Below are positions 47,756 through 57,313 of a stretch of DNA of 64,000 nt, piece by piece (within the stretch, counting starts at the first letter, position 1; each line of letters opens with the position of its first letter). The translations under genes were made by a program, and so were the position numbers. The notes beneath the pieces are model-generated. The model saw nothing but the letters and a program-made list of their open reading frames with translations. It searched no databases and had not been told where the DNA came from. The stretch comes from Cobetia amphilecti (GTDB lineage: Bacteria; Pseudomonadota; Gammaproteobacteria; Pseudomonadales; Halomonadaceae): assembly GCF_020217465.1 (NCBI RefSeq), contig NZ_CP084115.1, positions 3,100,001 through 3,164,000 of the forward strand. Direction: 5' to 3'.

Positions 47756-48784
47756 TTAGAAGCCGTAGTAGATGCCGACTGCAGCGCCGTCACTAGCATC
47801 GCCAGAACGATCGTACTGGGCGTATTCAATGTAGGTGTACATCGCGGAAGAGATGTTGTAAGTCACACCCAGGTTGAATTCGTTGAAGCTGTCGTCGCCA
47901 CCGTTTTCAGTAGCCACGGTGGAAGCGTCTTCAGCGTCGACATACTGGTAGCCGCCGTAGACGTCGCCCATGCCGTAGCCGTAACGCGCGCCGATACCGT
48001 AGTAGTCGACGTCGGTGTCATCTTCTTCACCCGCGAAACGCTCAGCCTTGACGGCGATACGCAGGGCATCGACGGTGTACTGACCGGTGATACCGTACTG
48101 GTCACCGATGTCGCTGCCGTTGGTGGCTTCGAACTGGTCCAGGTTGTCATACACAGCGGCGAGGGAGAAACCGCCGACGGTGTACTTGGCACCAGCGAAG
48201 AAGGACGCCTGATTGGAATCGGTGATGTTCTCGTCTTCGCCATCGCCTTCGAAGTTGGAACCGACGGCGAACTGCATGCCGCCCATGACCGGAGACATGT
48301 ACTGCAGCTTGTTGCCTTCACGAGTCTGGCTGTCGCCAGTGATCTGGGAGCTGGAGTCAGTCAGGTCGAAGTATTCGTTGTTGGAGATCGGATCCTGGAT
48401 CCAGTCATCCATCAGCTGATCCCAGGAACCGATACGCGCGTCACCGAAGGAGCCCTTGGCACCGACGTAGGACTGGTCGCCATCGTTCAGGCCGTTGCCG
48501 CCGCCCTTGGATTCGTCAGCGTCGTATTCCCACTCAGCCTTGAAGTAACCAACGATATCGTCGTTGATCTTGTGCTCGCCCTTGGCACCGAAGGTAGAAC
48601 CGTTGTCACCCAGTTCGCTTTCCGGATCACCGCCGAGCTGGTCGACATAAGTGTATGCCAGCTGCACGTTACCGTAGATGTCCAGCTTGGTACCGTCCTG
48701 GTTGTAGACAGTAGCAGCGGAAGCAGAAGTAGCAGCCAGGGCAGCAGCGCCGGCGATGGCAGTAGCCAGAAGTGTCTTTTTCAT
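47756..48784 (-). CDS. Gram-negative general porin
   Basis: A 342-residue outer-membrane beta-barrel porin. The signal peptide is KKTLLATAIAGAAALAATSA, cleaved after ASA. The mature part begins with a strand reading YGNVQLAYTYVDQLG and is rich in alternating strands, acidic loops and glycine. It ends in a terminal phenylalanine (GAAVGIYYGF context), the signal for barrel insertion. AAGGAA precedes the ATG. Ion selectivity cannot be judged, although the strongly acidic loops suit a marine environment. Confidence 0.93.
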   Translation of the reverse strand: MKKTLLATAIAGAAALAATSASAATVYNQDGTKLDIYGNVQLAYTYVDQLGGDPESELGDNGSTFGAKGEHKINDDIVGYFKAEWEYDADESKGGGNGLNDGDQSYVGAKGSFGDARIGSWDQLMDDWIQDPISNNEYFDLTDSSSQITGDSQTREGNKLQYMSPVMGGMQFAVGSNFEGDGEDENITDSNQASFFAGAKYTVGGFSLAAVYDNLDQFEATNGSDIGDQYGITGQYTVDALRIAVKAERFAGEEDDTDVDYYGIGARYGYGMGDVYGGYQYVDAEDASTVATENGGDDSFNEFNLGVTYNISSAMYTYIEYAQYDRSGDASDGAAVGIYYGF

Positions 48785-49264
48785 CGCGATAGTTCCTTAA
48801 CTAGCGTTAACTGTTCGATCGTGTCTGCCGATGGCAGTGACCAAGGTTCCGGGCGCTTGATGACGCCTCTAAAACTCTGTGGCCTAGTTATTATCCAATG
48901 CTCGCAGGGAAACCATATACCGGGCTTTCAGGATGTGCAACAGAAAAAAACACTGTTTTCGATCACCACTCCTGAACCTATCCATCGGTCGGTTGTCTGG
49001 CGTGAGCATACTCTAGGGCTCAAGAATGAAGGATTCATGACAACCATGCGTCTTGACGCGGATTCCTGCATCACCGAGCGCATCGCTGAGCGTTAATCCC
49101 GGATTCATTGTGGAAAAACCTCGCTTGCGACAAAAGTCGCAGAACAAATACCCGTCAACTGCTGTGCTTGTCTGATGCCAAGTTGTGGTTTCCTCTCAGC
49201 TTTATCTTCATGAAAGGCACCGTCCCTGTGCCAATGATTCATTCATGAGTCTGCTATCAATATC
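48785..49264. other. Long leader region of the porin gene
   Basis: About 480 bp between the porin start and the repeat array, relatively AT-rich in its centre. It probably contains the porin promoter: on the minus strand TTGCAC and TATGGT are 17 nt apart (48935-48907 approximately), a weak match. No small gene is convincing; the plus-strand frame 48572-49096 overlaps porin antisense and has no ribosome-binding site. Confidence 0.4.
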
Positions 49265-49350
49265 GGTCATCAAACTCAATCATCAAATCCAGTCAACAAG
49301 CCCAGTCGCCCTCCCTGTCATCAAGCTCTGTCATCAAGCTCTGTCATCAA
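49265..49350. repeat. 13-bp tandem repeat array after the dctM-like gene
   Basis: About six units ending in TCATCAA: ACTCAATCATCAA, ATCCAGTCAACAA, a 25-bp double unit, and two exact copies of GCTCTGTCATCAA. The array lies 40-125 bp downstream of the dctM stop codon (minus strand). No hairpin terminator was found in this gap. Confidence 0.75.
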
Positions 49351-49389
49351 TCAATCTTTCCATCGCACCTTGTCAGCAGGCAGTGATCC

Positions 49390-50775
49390 TCAACTGCTCA
49401 ACCAGTTGGGCAGGAACAGCGAGATAGCCGGCACATAGGTGATCAACACCAGGAACAGCAGCAACAGCGACAACCACGGCAATGCTGCCCGAATGACCCA
49501 GGTCATCGGCTTGCCGGTGATCCCCGCCGTCACGAAGAGGTTCAGCCCTACGGGGGGTGTCAGCATGCCGATCTCCATGTTGACCACCATGATGATGCCG
49601 AGATGGATCGGGTCGATCCCCAGCTGCGTCGCGATGGGGAACAGGATTGGCGCCATGATCAGCAGAATGGCCGAGGGCTCCATGAAGTTGCCCGCCGCCA
49701 GCAGCAGCAGATTCATCACGATCAAGAAGCCCCACGCCGGCAGCCCCCAGCCGATGATGGTTTCGGCGATGGTGTGCGGAATGCGCTCCGTGGTCAGTAC
49801 ATGCGCGAACAGCATCGCGTTGGCGATGATGAACAACAGCATCATCGAGACGCGCGCGCCATCCAGTACCACCTTCTTGACCTCCTGATCGGTGAAGGAC
49901 CCCAGAAGCCCGGCAGGCACCTGCCACAGCGCGCGCAACCCCGCACTCCCCCAGGCTTCGTTGCCCTTGCGCCACGGCACGTTCTTCAACGGCCCCATGT
50001 CGCGATAGCCCACCACGGCGATGAACCAGGCATACACCGTGGCCACGGCCGCGGCTTCGGTGGGACTGGCCACGCCGCCATAGATCGAGCCCAGCACGAT
50101 GAAGATCAACATCAGACCGCCCATGGCGATCAGGCCAGAGCGCGCAAGCACCCGTACGCCGGGGAAAGGCTGAGCCGGCAACTTCTTGATCCGCGCCGCG
50201 ATATAGATGGCGACCATCAAAATACCGCCCATCAGGAGGCCCGGAATCAGACCTGCCATGAACATCTTGGCCGCCGAGACTTCCGTGGCGGCGGAATACA
50301 CCAGCATCACGATGGACGGCGGAATCAGGATGCCCAGTGTCCCGGCATTGGTGATCACGCCCGCCGCGAAGGACTCGGTATAGCCCTGGCGCACCATGCC
50401 CGCGATCACGATGGAGCCGATCGCCGCCACCGTGGCCGGAGAAGAGCCGGACACGGCGGCAAACAGCATGCATGCCAATACGGAGGCCATCGCCAGTCCA
50501 CCGCGCACGTGGCCGATGGCATCGGTGGCGAAGGTGATCAGGCGACGTGCCACGCCACCGGTCGAGAGAAAGGTGCTGGAGAGAATGAAGAACGGGATCG
50601 CCAGCAGGGTGTAGTGATGCGACAGGGCTTCGAACAGCTTGATCGCCACCGACCCCAGTGAGTCACTGGAAAACAGCAGGATCGTGGTGACACTCGAGAA
50701 GCCCAGCGCAAAGGCGATCGGCATGCCGAGAAAGATGCCGCCGAACAGCAGCGCAAACAGAGTGGCTATGGTCAT
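49390..50775 (-). CDS. dctM: TRAP transporter large permease (DctM)
   Basis: A 461-residue polytopic inner-membrane protein with about twelve helices, the ion-coupled permease of a tripartite ATP-independent periplasmic transporter. Family patterns include FLGMPIAFALGFSS near the start, SGSSPATVAAIGSI, GVITNAGTLGILIPPSIVM, and the C-terminal MLTPPVGLNLFV. A stretch near residues 265-300 between repeats is longer than usual and hydrophilic. Its start overlaps the dctQ stop by 4 bp. Confidence 0.93.
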   Translation of the reverse strand: MTIATLFALLFGGIFLGMPIAFALGFSSVTTILLFSSDSLGSVAIKLFEALSHHYTLLAIPFFILSSTFLSTGGVARRLITFATDAIGHVRGGLAMASVLACMLFAAVSGSSPATVAAIGSIVIAGMVRQGYTESFAAGVITNAGTLGILIPPSIVMLVYSAATEVSAAKMFMAGLIPGLLMGGILMVAIYIAARIKKLPAQPFPGVRVLARSGLIAMGGLMLIFIVLGSIYGGVASPTEAAAVATVYAWFIAVVGYRDMGPLKNVPWRKGNEAWGSAGLRALWQVPAGLLGSFTDQEVKKVVLDGARVSMMLLFIIANAMLFAHVLTTERIPHTIAETIIGWGLPAWGFLIVMNLLLLAAGNFMEPSAILLIMAPILFPIATQLGIDPIHLGIIMVVNMEIGMLTPPVGLNLFVTAGITGKPMTWVIRAALPWLSLLLLFLVLITYVPAISLFLPNWLSS

Positions 50776-51356
50776 CGTGGTGTTCCCTGATCACTGTCAC
50801 GGCCAGCATCGCCGTTGTCTTGGCCATCCGGCGCGTCCGACTGCACCAGATGCATGCTGTCCTCGCCTTCGTCATGAAAGCCGAAGCCACTGGCATCGCC
50901 ACGAATCACCTTCCAGCCCAGTACAGCAAAGCGCAGCATCAGCAGCAACATGGCAATGGGCAGAATGGTGAGGGCGTACCACTTGGGAATCGCGATGTCC
51001 TCAAGCTCGATGCCGATCATCTTCATCAGCGAGAGATATTCATAACTGCCGACCAGCAGCATCACGCAGTACGCCATGCAGATCGCCAGCGCCAGCAAGG
51101 TCGCCACGCGCTGCCAGAGCATCGGCAGCATCTTGACCACGACATCCACGCCGATGTGCGCGCCCTGCTTGACGCCCCAGGACACGCCGATCAGCACGAA
51201 CCAGCCCGCCAGATACAGCGTGGCCTCCTGTGACCAGCTGATGCCGGTATTGAAGACGAAGCGCAACACCACCTCGACGAAGACCAGCAGCACCATCGCT
51301 ACCAGCAGCAGCGAGAACAGCGTCTCTTCCGCCTTGTGAAGCCATCGTAGTGCCAT
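50772..51356 (-). CDS. dctQ: TRAP transporter small permease (DctQ)
   Basis: A 194-residue membrane protein with four helices: the first at LFSLLLVAMVLLVFVEVVLR, and a DctQ-typical GISWSQEATLYLAGWFVLIG motif. The C-terminal tail is acidic and cytoplasmic. The ATG at 51356 follows GAGGATTTTTGCC; further in-frame starts up to GTG 51395 are less likely. It lies between dctP and dctM in the transporter operon. Confidence 0.9.
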   Translation of the reverse strand: MALRWLHKAEETLFSLLLVAMVLLVFVEVVLRFVFNTGISWSQEATLYLAGWFVLIGVSWGVKQGAHIGVDVVVKMLPMLWQRVATLLALAICMAYCVMLLVGSYEYLSLMKMIGIELEDIAIPKWYALTILPIAMLLLMLRFAVLGWKVIRGDASGFGFHDEGEDSMHLVQSDAPDGQDNGDAGRDSDQGTPR

Positions 51357-51384
51357 GGCAAAAATCCTCATGTCGCTCAAGGAC

Positions 51385-51435
51385 ACTTGCCCCACGCGAG
51401 ATCGCCGATGTCCTGGCGCTCAAGATGGGGCAAGT
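51385..51435 (-). other. Inverted repeat between dctP and dctQ
   Basis: ACTTGCCCCA and TGGGGCAAGT form a 10-bp stem with a 31-nt internal region. It lies right after the dctP stop and before the dctQ start. Such hairpins in TRAP operons can stabilise dctP mRNA or limit reading into the permeases, since the binding protein is needed in excess. Confidence 0.5.
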
Positions 51436-51453
51436 GATGGATGGCCTGATGGC

Positions 51454-52443
51454 TTACTGGTTAGCAGCTTCCGCGGCGTCGACGATGTCCTGACCGATGT
51501 CGTCGGCAAACTCGCCCCATACCGGCTTCATGGCGTCGACCCACTGCTGACGCTGGGCATCGTCGAGCGTGATGATCTCGCTCTGGCCTGAATCGATGAT
51601 GGCCTGCTTGGCCTCCATGTTCTTGGCTTCGGAGAGCTGGTTGCCGTAGACGATGGCCTCATCGAGCGCCGACTTGACCTCACCACGCACGTCATCCGGC
51701 AGGCCATTCCAGAAGCGCGCCGAAGACACCACCATATAATCCAGCACGCCGTGGTTGGATTCGGTGATGTACGGCTGCACCTCGAAGAACTTCTGGGAGT
51801 AGATGTTGGAGTAGGTATTCTCCTGACCGTCGATGGCCTTGGTCTGCAGCAGGATGAAGACCTCGGAGAACGGCTTCTTCAGCGAGACGGCATCCACCGC
51901 GTCAAACTGGGCCTCGAGCACATCGGAGGTCATGATGCGGAATTTCTTGCCGTCGGCATCCCCCGGTGTCTTGAGCGGCGATGACGCGGACAGCTGCTTC
52001 ATGCCGTTATGCAGATAACCGAGCCCCACCAACCCCTTGGATTCCAGCGACGTCAGCAATGACTGGCCCGTCTCGCTGCTCTGGAAGCGTTCGACAGCGC
52101 CCATGTCCTTGAACAGGAAGGGCAGATCGAAGACCTGCAGCTGATCGGTATATTTCTGGAACTTGGACAATGACGGTGCCGCCAGCTGCACATCGCCCAG
52201 CAGCATGGCTTCCAGCACCTTGTCGTCCCCGTACAGCTGCGAACTGGGGTAGAGCTCGACTTCCACCTTGTCGCCCAGTCGCTCCTCCACCAGTTGCTGG
52301 AATTTCTTGCCCATCTGGCCCTTGGGGGTATTTTCCGCCACCACATGGGAAAACTTGATGGTGATCGGGTCGGCCATGGCCGTCGCTGAGGCAAACAGGA
52401 TGGCAGCACTCAGGGCGGTCAGGGCTGGCTTGATAAGGCGCAT
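51454..52443 (-). CDS. dctP: TRAP transporter substrate-binding protein (DctP)
   Basis: A 329-residue periplasmic binding protein. The signal peptide is LIKPALTALSAAILFASATA, cleaved after AMA. The mature protein starts DPITIKFSHVVAENTPKG, typical of the DctP family, with LFKDMGAVERF, FRIMTSDVLEAQFDAV and TYSNIYSQKFFEVQPYITE in the ligand-gating region. The set resembles C4-dicarboxylate TRAP systems, but the ligand is not proved. GAGGA precedes the ATG at 52443; the longer frame has no matching leader. Confidence 0.93.
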   Translation of the reverse strand: MRLIKPALTALSAAILFASATAMADPITIKFSHVVAENTPKGQMGKKFQQLVEERLGDKVEVELYPSSQLYGDDKVLEAMLLGDVQLAAPSLSKFQKYTDQLQVFDLPFLFKDMGAVERFQSSETGQSLLTSLESKGLVGLGYLHNGMKQLSASSPLKTPGDADGKKFRIMTSDVLEAQFDAVDAVSLKKPFSEVFILLQTKAIDGQENTYSNIYSQKFFEVQPYITESNHGVLDYMVVSSARFWNGLPDDVRGEVKSALDEAIVYGNQLSEAKNMEAKQAIIDSGQSEIITLDDAQRQQWVDAMKPVWGEFADDIGQDIVDAAEAANQ

Positions 52444-52561
52444 GGCGAATCCTCTTGAATTGCGGATATTGTTGGTCTTGTAGGGCATTCGATATCCCGT
52501 CTGCGCGGCTCCGACACGAAGCCGCGCAGAGGTGCGGCGCGAGCAGGGATAGCCGAGACCC

Positions 52562-52577
52562 TGCGAGCATTGCGCCA
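52562..52577 (-). promoter_or_regulatory. Possible sigma-54 promoter of dctPQM
   Basis: The minus strand reads TGGCGCAATGCTCGCA. The GG and GC doublets have the spacing required for a -24/-12 element, and TGGC and GCA fit the consensus TGGCAC-N5-TTGCA. It lies about 120 bp before the dctP ATG. Elsewhere the 419-bp gap 52444-52862 holds only the terminator below. Confidence 0.35.
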
Positions 52578-52718
52578 CAGCCGCCAGATAGACGAGACAA
52601 TCCAGACAATTCAATAAGTTGAAGACGCACAGTTCGCATACAACTCGCGCACAAGTGAGCCGAATTCCGCGGGCCGCCGGCGATCTGTGAGGAGTTGTGC
52701 GGATTTCCGCCCACCAAC

Positions 52719-52758
52719 GACAAGGCCCCTGTGCGGGAATCCGCACAGGGGCCTTGTC
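52719..52758 (-). terminator. Terminator of the ProQ-like gene
   Basis: An 18-bp perfect stem (GACAAGGCCCCTGTGCGG and complement) with loop GAAT, 105 bp beyond the stop of the ProQ-like gene. Confidence 0.8.
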
Positions 52759-52862
52759 TGTTAGCACCGATCATTGTCGATCGAGCGTCTTCACCAGCTG
52801 TCACATCACCTGCCAACACATTCTCAGGAACGGTTCTCAGGGACGGTTCTCGAGGACTGTGT

Positions 52863-53867
52863 TCAGGGGCGGTGCTTGGTCATCAGCTCGCTGAGCTTGT
52901 GGCTGATACGCTGATCGGTCGCCTGCTCTTCCCGCGCCTTCTGTTGACGCGTCAGCTCATCGAGCTGCTGACGGGCATGGCGTGCCTCATCTTCCGTCAC
53001 GGCACCCACCGACTGACCCGAGAGGTCCACGCGCTGCGTGCCCGCCCGTACCGCCTTCAGATACCGCGGCAGATGGACATAACCCGCCAGCGCGCGTCGC
53101 ACCAGCTTGTCATCCCAGGGCTCGTTTTCCAGCAGCTCGATATGGATGCCGATCTTCAGCGGCCGGGTGTGGCCCTTGAAGAAGGTATCCGGATAGCGCT
53201 TGTACCACTGCTTGAGCAGCGCATGGGGAGAAGGCGCCGACTCAGGCTGAGAAGCCTGCTGTGCTTGCGGGGCCTCGCCCTGCTCAGCCTCGTTCTGCTG
53301 CTGCGCCTCCTGCTCCTGCGGTACCTGAGCTTGCGGCGTCTGGGCTTGCGACGCCTGAGCCTCGGACGAATCAGCAGCCGTCGTTGTCTGCGCGGCAGCT
53401 GCCGGCTGACTCACGTTCAGGCGCTCTGAGGCCAGGCGTTCTGCCTGCGCCTCCTGCTGCGCTGTCAGACCCGCCTCCGCATTCGTGGAGAATTGCGGCG
53501 CAGAAGCCTGCTCGACCAGTTCACGCAATTGCGCATCTCGCGCCAGCAACGCCTCATTCACCGCGCTTAACTGCGCCTGCTGCTCCTGCAGTGTCTGGCG
53601 CGCCGCCGCGAGTTGCTCAGCGAGCTGCTCACGCTCATGACGCTCCGCGGCCAGTGCACGCTCGGCTTCTGCCAAGGCACGCTGATGCGCATCGGCATCT
53701 GCCGTGGCTGCAGACGTTCCCTGCTGCTCCAGCTGGGCCAGCGCATCGCGCAGGCGGGCATTTTCCGACTCCAGGGCCGCACGGGCCTGGCGCTCTGTGT
53801 CACGCTGCTGTCGCTGTGTGTCGGCTTCATGTTCAAGCGCAGAATACAGCGCTTCGAGGCGATCCAT
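52863..53867 (-). CDS. ProQ/FinO-domain protein with N-terminal coiled coil
   Basis: A 334-residue protein of three parts. Residues 1-130 are a continuous coiled coil (heptads rich in Leu, Gln, Ala and Glu). Residues 150-210 are a Gln/Ala/Ser-rich disordered linker. Residues 215-300 are a ProQ/FinO RNA-binding domain (LLKQWYKRYPDTFF, RPLKIGIHIELL, HLPRYLKAVRAG). A Lys/Gln/Glu-rich helix ends the chain. ProQ proteins are RNA chaperones acting on structured sRNAs and 3' ends; here the domain order is reversed relative to E. coli ProQ, with the extension in front. The start is ATG 53867 (a TTG two codons earlier is possible). Confidence 0.82.
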   Translation of the reverse strand: MDRLEALYSALEHEADTQRQQRDTERQARAALESENARLRDALAQLEQQGTSAATADADAHQRALAEAERALAAERHEREQLAEQLAAARQTLQEQQAQLSAVNEALLARDAQLRELVEQASAPQFSTNAEAGLTAQQEAQAERLASERLNVSQPAAAAQTTTAADSSEAQASQAQTPQAQVPQEQEAQQQNEAEQGEAPQAQQASQPESAPSPHALLKQWYKRYPDTFFKGHTRPLKIGIHIELLENEPWDDKLVRRALAGYVHLPRYLKAVRAGTQRVDLSGQSVGAVTEDEARHARQQLDELTRQQKAREEQATDQRISHKLSELMTKHRP

Positions 53868-53970
53868 CGTCAAGGCCTGAGCCTCCCTTGCACGCTATGG
53901 GCAGTTCCGTTTGGCACCAGTCTGTGTCAGTACCTGCTGACTGTAAAGGTCACGCCGGCCAGCCAGTGGC

Positions 53971-54518
53971 TCAGACGTCGCGGCGCTCGAAGCGCACGAA
54001 GTCATAGGCCGGCAGACCCTCACCACTCTCCCCCGGGACGCGCTGCGCTTCCTGCCAGCTCGCATCCAGCGCCGGGAAATGAGCATCGCCCTCGATCTCG
54101 ACCGCAACCTCGGTGAGATAGAGGCGCGTCGCCACCGGCAGCGCCTGGGCGTAGATCTGACCGCCACCGATCACCATGATCTCGTCCACGCCTTCGATCA
54201 TCGCGTGGTGGTCCGCCATGCTTAGCGCGGCGGCCAGGTCACTGCAGACCCGCACGCCATCGTGACTGAACTCGCTGTCACGCGTGACCACGATGTTGAG
54301 GCGGTTGGGCAGCGGCCTGCCGATGGAGGCGAAGGTCTTGCGTCCCATGATCACCGGCTTGCCCTGGGTGACATGCTTGAAGAACTTCAGGTCTTCCGGC
54401 AGATACCACGGCAACTGGTTGTCGACGCCGATCACGCGGTTGACCGACATGGCGGCAATCATCGCGACGGGCACGACGGTGTCAGCCGCCGCCGTCAGCG
54501 GAGAGAATTCATTATCGC

Positions 54519-54522
<4 letters not shown>
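53971..54522 (-). CDS. folA: Dihydrofolate reductase
   Basis: A 183-residue enzyme reducing dihydrofolate with NADPH. The N-terminal domain reads [20 protein letters not shown] with the catalytic acidic residue in [16 protein letters not shown]. The NADPH site is in [18 protein letters not shown] and the family signature [17 protein letters not shown] 17-residue leader precedes the usual start. It overlaps thyA by 4 bp (ATGA), and the two enzymes act in the same folate cycle. Confidence 0.95.
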
Positions 54523-55313
<791 letters not shown>

Positions 55314-55422
55314 GGTGGCGAGTCCGTACGGCGTGTCAGAGGCTGGCGCGGCGAGCGGAGCCGTGGATCGCCCTGCACCAGCCTCTTCATGAATTCGAAT
55401 CGTTCACTTGACGATATTTGAC

Positions 55423-55476
55423 GCTGCCAGATACGCAAGAACGCGGCCCGATGGCCGCGTTCTTGCGTATCTGGCA
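55423..55476 (-). terminator. 25-bp perfect hairpin after lgt
   Basis: The stem starting CTGCCAGATACGCAAGAACG is perfect over 25 bp with a 4-nt loop (CGAT). It lies 51 bp after the lgt stop and 110 bp before the thyA ATG. It is the longest such stem in the window. Confidence 0.8.
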
Positions 55477-55526
55477 GGGGGCCAGTTTACACCGAATGCC
55501 CCCTGTATTCACGCCTGCATTGCCCC

Positions 55527-56330
55527 TCAGGAGGCGCGAGGCACCGGCGGCTGCGCCACTTCCTGACCGCGCGACCAGGCCATCAACAGCAGCCCGAACA
55601 GCACCATCGGCAGCGACAGCAGCTGGCCCATGGTCAGCCAGTCGAAGGCGATGAAGCCGAGCTGGGAGTCCGGCTGACGGAAGAATTCGGTGATGAACCG
55701 GAAGCAGCCGTAGCAGAGCAGGAACAGACCGGAGATCAAGCCCTTCTGACGCGGTTCACGCGAGACGAACCACAGGATGGCGAACAGCGCGACGCCTTCC
55801 AGTGCAAACTGATAGAGCTGCGAGGGATGACGCGGTTCCGGCCCGTAGAGCGGATAGACCATGCCCCAGGAGACATCGGTGATGCGCCCCGGCAGCTCCT
55901 GATTGATGAAGTTGCCCAGCCGCCCTGCGCCGAGACCGATCGGCACCATCGGCGCGATGAAATCGGTCAGCTGGAAGAAGGTCAGCTGATGGCGACGCGC
56001 GAACATCAGCATCGCGATCAACACGCCCAGCAAGCCGCCATGGAAGCTCATGCCGCCATCCCAGACCTTGAAGATCCACACCGGGTCCGCCAGCAGCTTG
56101 TCGAAGCCATAGAAGAGCGCATACCCCAGGCGGCCACCCAGCACCACACCCAGGGCGCCGAAGAAGATCAGGTCGCCTACCGCGTCCTGACTCAGGCCGA
56201 CGCGTGCGCGACGTGCTCGTGCCAGCCCCCAGGCCGCCGCGAAACCGATCACGTACATCAACCCGTACCAATGAATCTTGAAGGGCCCCAGCGCCAGCGC
56301 CACGGGGTCGATCTCAGGATATTGCAACAT
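55527..56330 (-). CDS. lgt: Prolipoprotein diacylglyceryl transferase
   Basis: A 267-residue inner-membrane enzyme transferring diacylglyceryl from phosphatidylglycerol to the lipobox cysteine of prolipoproteins. The start [20 protein letters not shown] follows AAGG at 56330; a longer frame to 56387 has no match. The Lgt signature [14 protein letters not shown] is present (near residue 143), with HGGLLG and the [12 protein letters not shown] motif further on. About seven membrane helices. It would process NlpD, encoded elsewhere in the window. Confidence 0.96.
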   Translation of the reverse strand: MLQYPEIDPVALALGPFKIHWYGLMYVIGFAAAWGLARARRARVGLSQDAVGDLIFFGALGVVLGGRLGYALFYGFDKLLADPVWIFKVWDGGMSFHGGLLGVLIAMLMFARRHQLTFFQLTDFIAPMVPIGLGAGRLGNFINQELPGRITDVSWGMVYPLYGPEPRHPSQLYQFALEGVALFAILWFVSREPRQKGLISGLFLLCYGCFRFITEFFRQPDSQLGFIAFDWLTMGQLLSLPMVLFGLLLMAWSRGQEVAQPPVPRAS

Positions 56331-56457
56331 GTGAAAACCTTGAATGAGGAAGTCGGGCTCTACCAACGCACTGGGCGATGCAGTCATCGCCTCTCAGGCG
56401 GGCAGAGCATAACAGTCAAAGCATGAACACGACCTGCCTGAGGCAGCGTATTCCCGC

Positions 56458-57240
56458 TCACGCCAGCAGAAACCGCAGTCCGACGACGACCAGGATCAGC
56501 GCGAACAGGCGCTTGAGCAGCAGGGCCGGCAAGGCATGCGCCAGCCGCGCCCCGAGGCGCGCAAACGGCACGGACGCCAGCACGATGCCCAGCCACGCCA
56601 CCCAATGGACATAGCCGATGGCGTGCTCCGGCAGATTGGGGGCATGCCAGCCGACCACGATGTTGGTCAGTGCGGCGGTCAGCGCGATGGGGAAGCCTGC
56701 CGCGGCGGCGGTCCCCACCGCTTCGGTCATGCGCGCCTGCCAGCTGGAGAGCATCGGCACCATCACCGTGCCGCCACCGATGCCGAACAGCGAGGAAATC
56801 ACGCCGACGGTACTGCCGCCCACGAACTGGCCGACCCGCCCGGGCGCCTGGGCCATCTGGCCCACCTTGAGATCCAGCCCGAGCTTGGCCGCCACCAGCA
56901 GCACGAAGACGCCGAACGCCAGCTTGAGCGTCTCGCCGCTCAGTTCACTGGCCAGCACCACGCCGAGCCCGGTGCCGACCACCAGCCCCGGCAACAGCCG
57001 CTTGAGCCAATCGAGGCGCACCGCACCGCGCTCATGATGTGCCCGTGCCGACGACAGCGAGGTCACCACGATGGTGGCCAGCGAGGTGCCGATCGCCAGG
57101 TGCATCAACACCTCCGGCGCGACGCCTTGCAGCACGAAGGCCGCGGCCAGCACCGGCACGATGACAAGCCCTCCGCCAATCCCGAACAACCCCGCAATCA
57201 TGCCGGCGACTGCGCCCAACAAGGGATACCACCACCACAT
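56458..57240 (-). CDS. TauE/SafE family permease
   Basis: A 260-residue polytopic membrane protein with eight hydrophobic segments in two repeats, each starting with a glycine-rich GLFGIGGGLVIVPVL-like motif (residues about 18-32 and a second at SSLFGIGGGTVMVPML near 150). These duplicated motifs define the TauE/SafE (DUF81) family, associated with sulfite, sulfoacetate or other organic-anion export. The substrate is unknown. AAAGGAG precedes the ATG. It lies 127 bp upstream of lgt in the same direction. Confidence 0.88.
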   Translation of the reverse strand: MWWWYPLLGAVAGMIAGLFGIGGGLVIVPVLAAAFVLQGVAPEVLMHLAIGTSLATIVVTSLSSARAHHERGAVRLDWLKRLLPGLVVGTGLGVVLASELSGETLKLAFGVFVLLVAAKLGLDLKVGQMAQAPGRVGQFVGGSTVGVISSLFGIGGGTVMVPMLSSWQARMTEAVGTAAAAGFPIALTAALTNIVVGWHAPNLPEHAIGYVHWVAWLGIVLASVPFARLGARLAHALPALLLKRLFALILVVVGLRFLLA

Positions 57241-57313
57241 ACCCGACTCCTTTCATGCTGCATTGCGGTGACTGTCTGCCGAGAGTGGCCCGGGCCTCTC
57301 AGCGCCATGACCG

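Noticed and set aside
48572-49096. A plus-strand frame reaching from inside porin into its leader
   Set aside because: No ribosome-binding site, no domain, and half of it is antisense to porin.
49265-49350. CRISPR-like array
   Set aside because: Units are 13 bp and contiguous without spacers, and no cas genes are present; it is a simple tandem repeat.
49603-50661. A 352-residue plus-strand frame rich in His, Gln and Arg
   Set aside because: The His/Gln/Arg bias is the usual mark of a frame antisense to a hydrophobic membrane protein (DctM).
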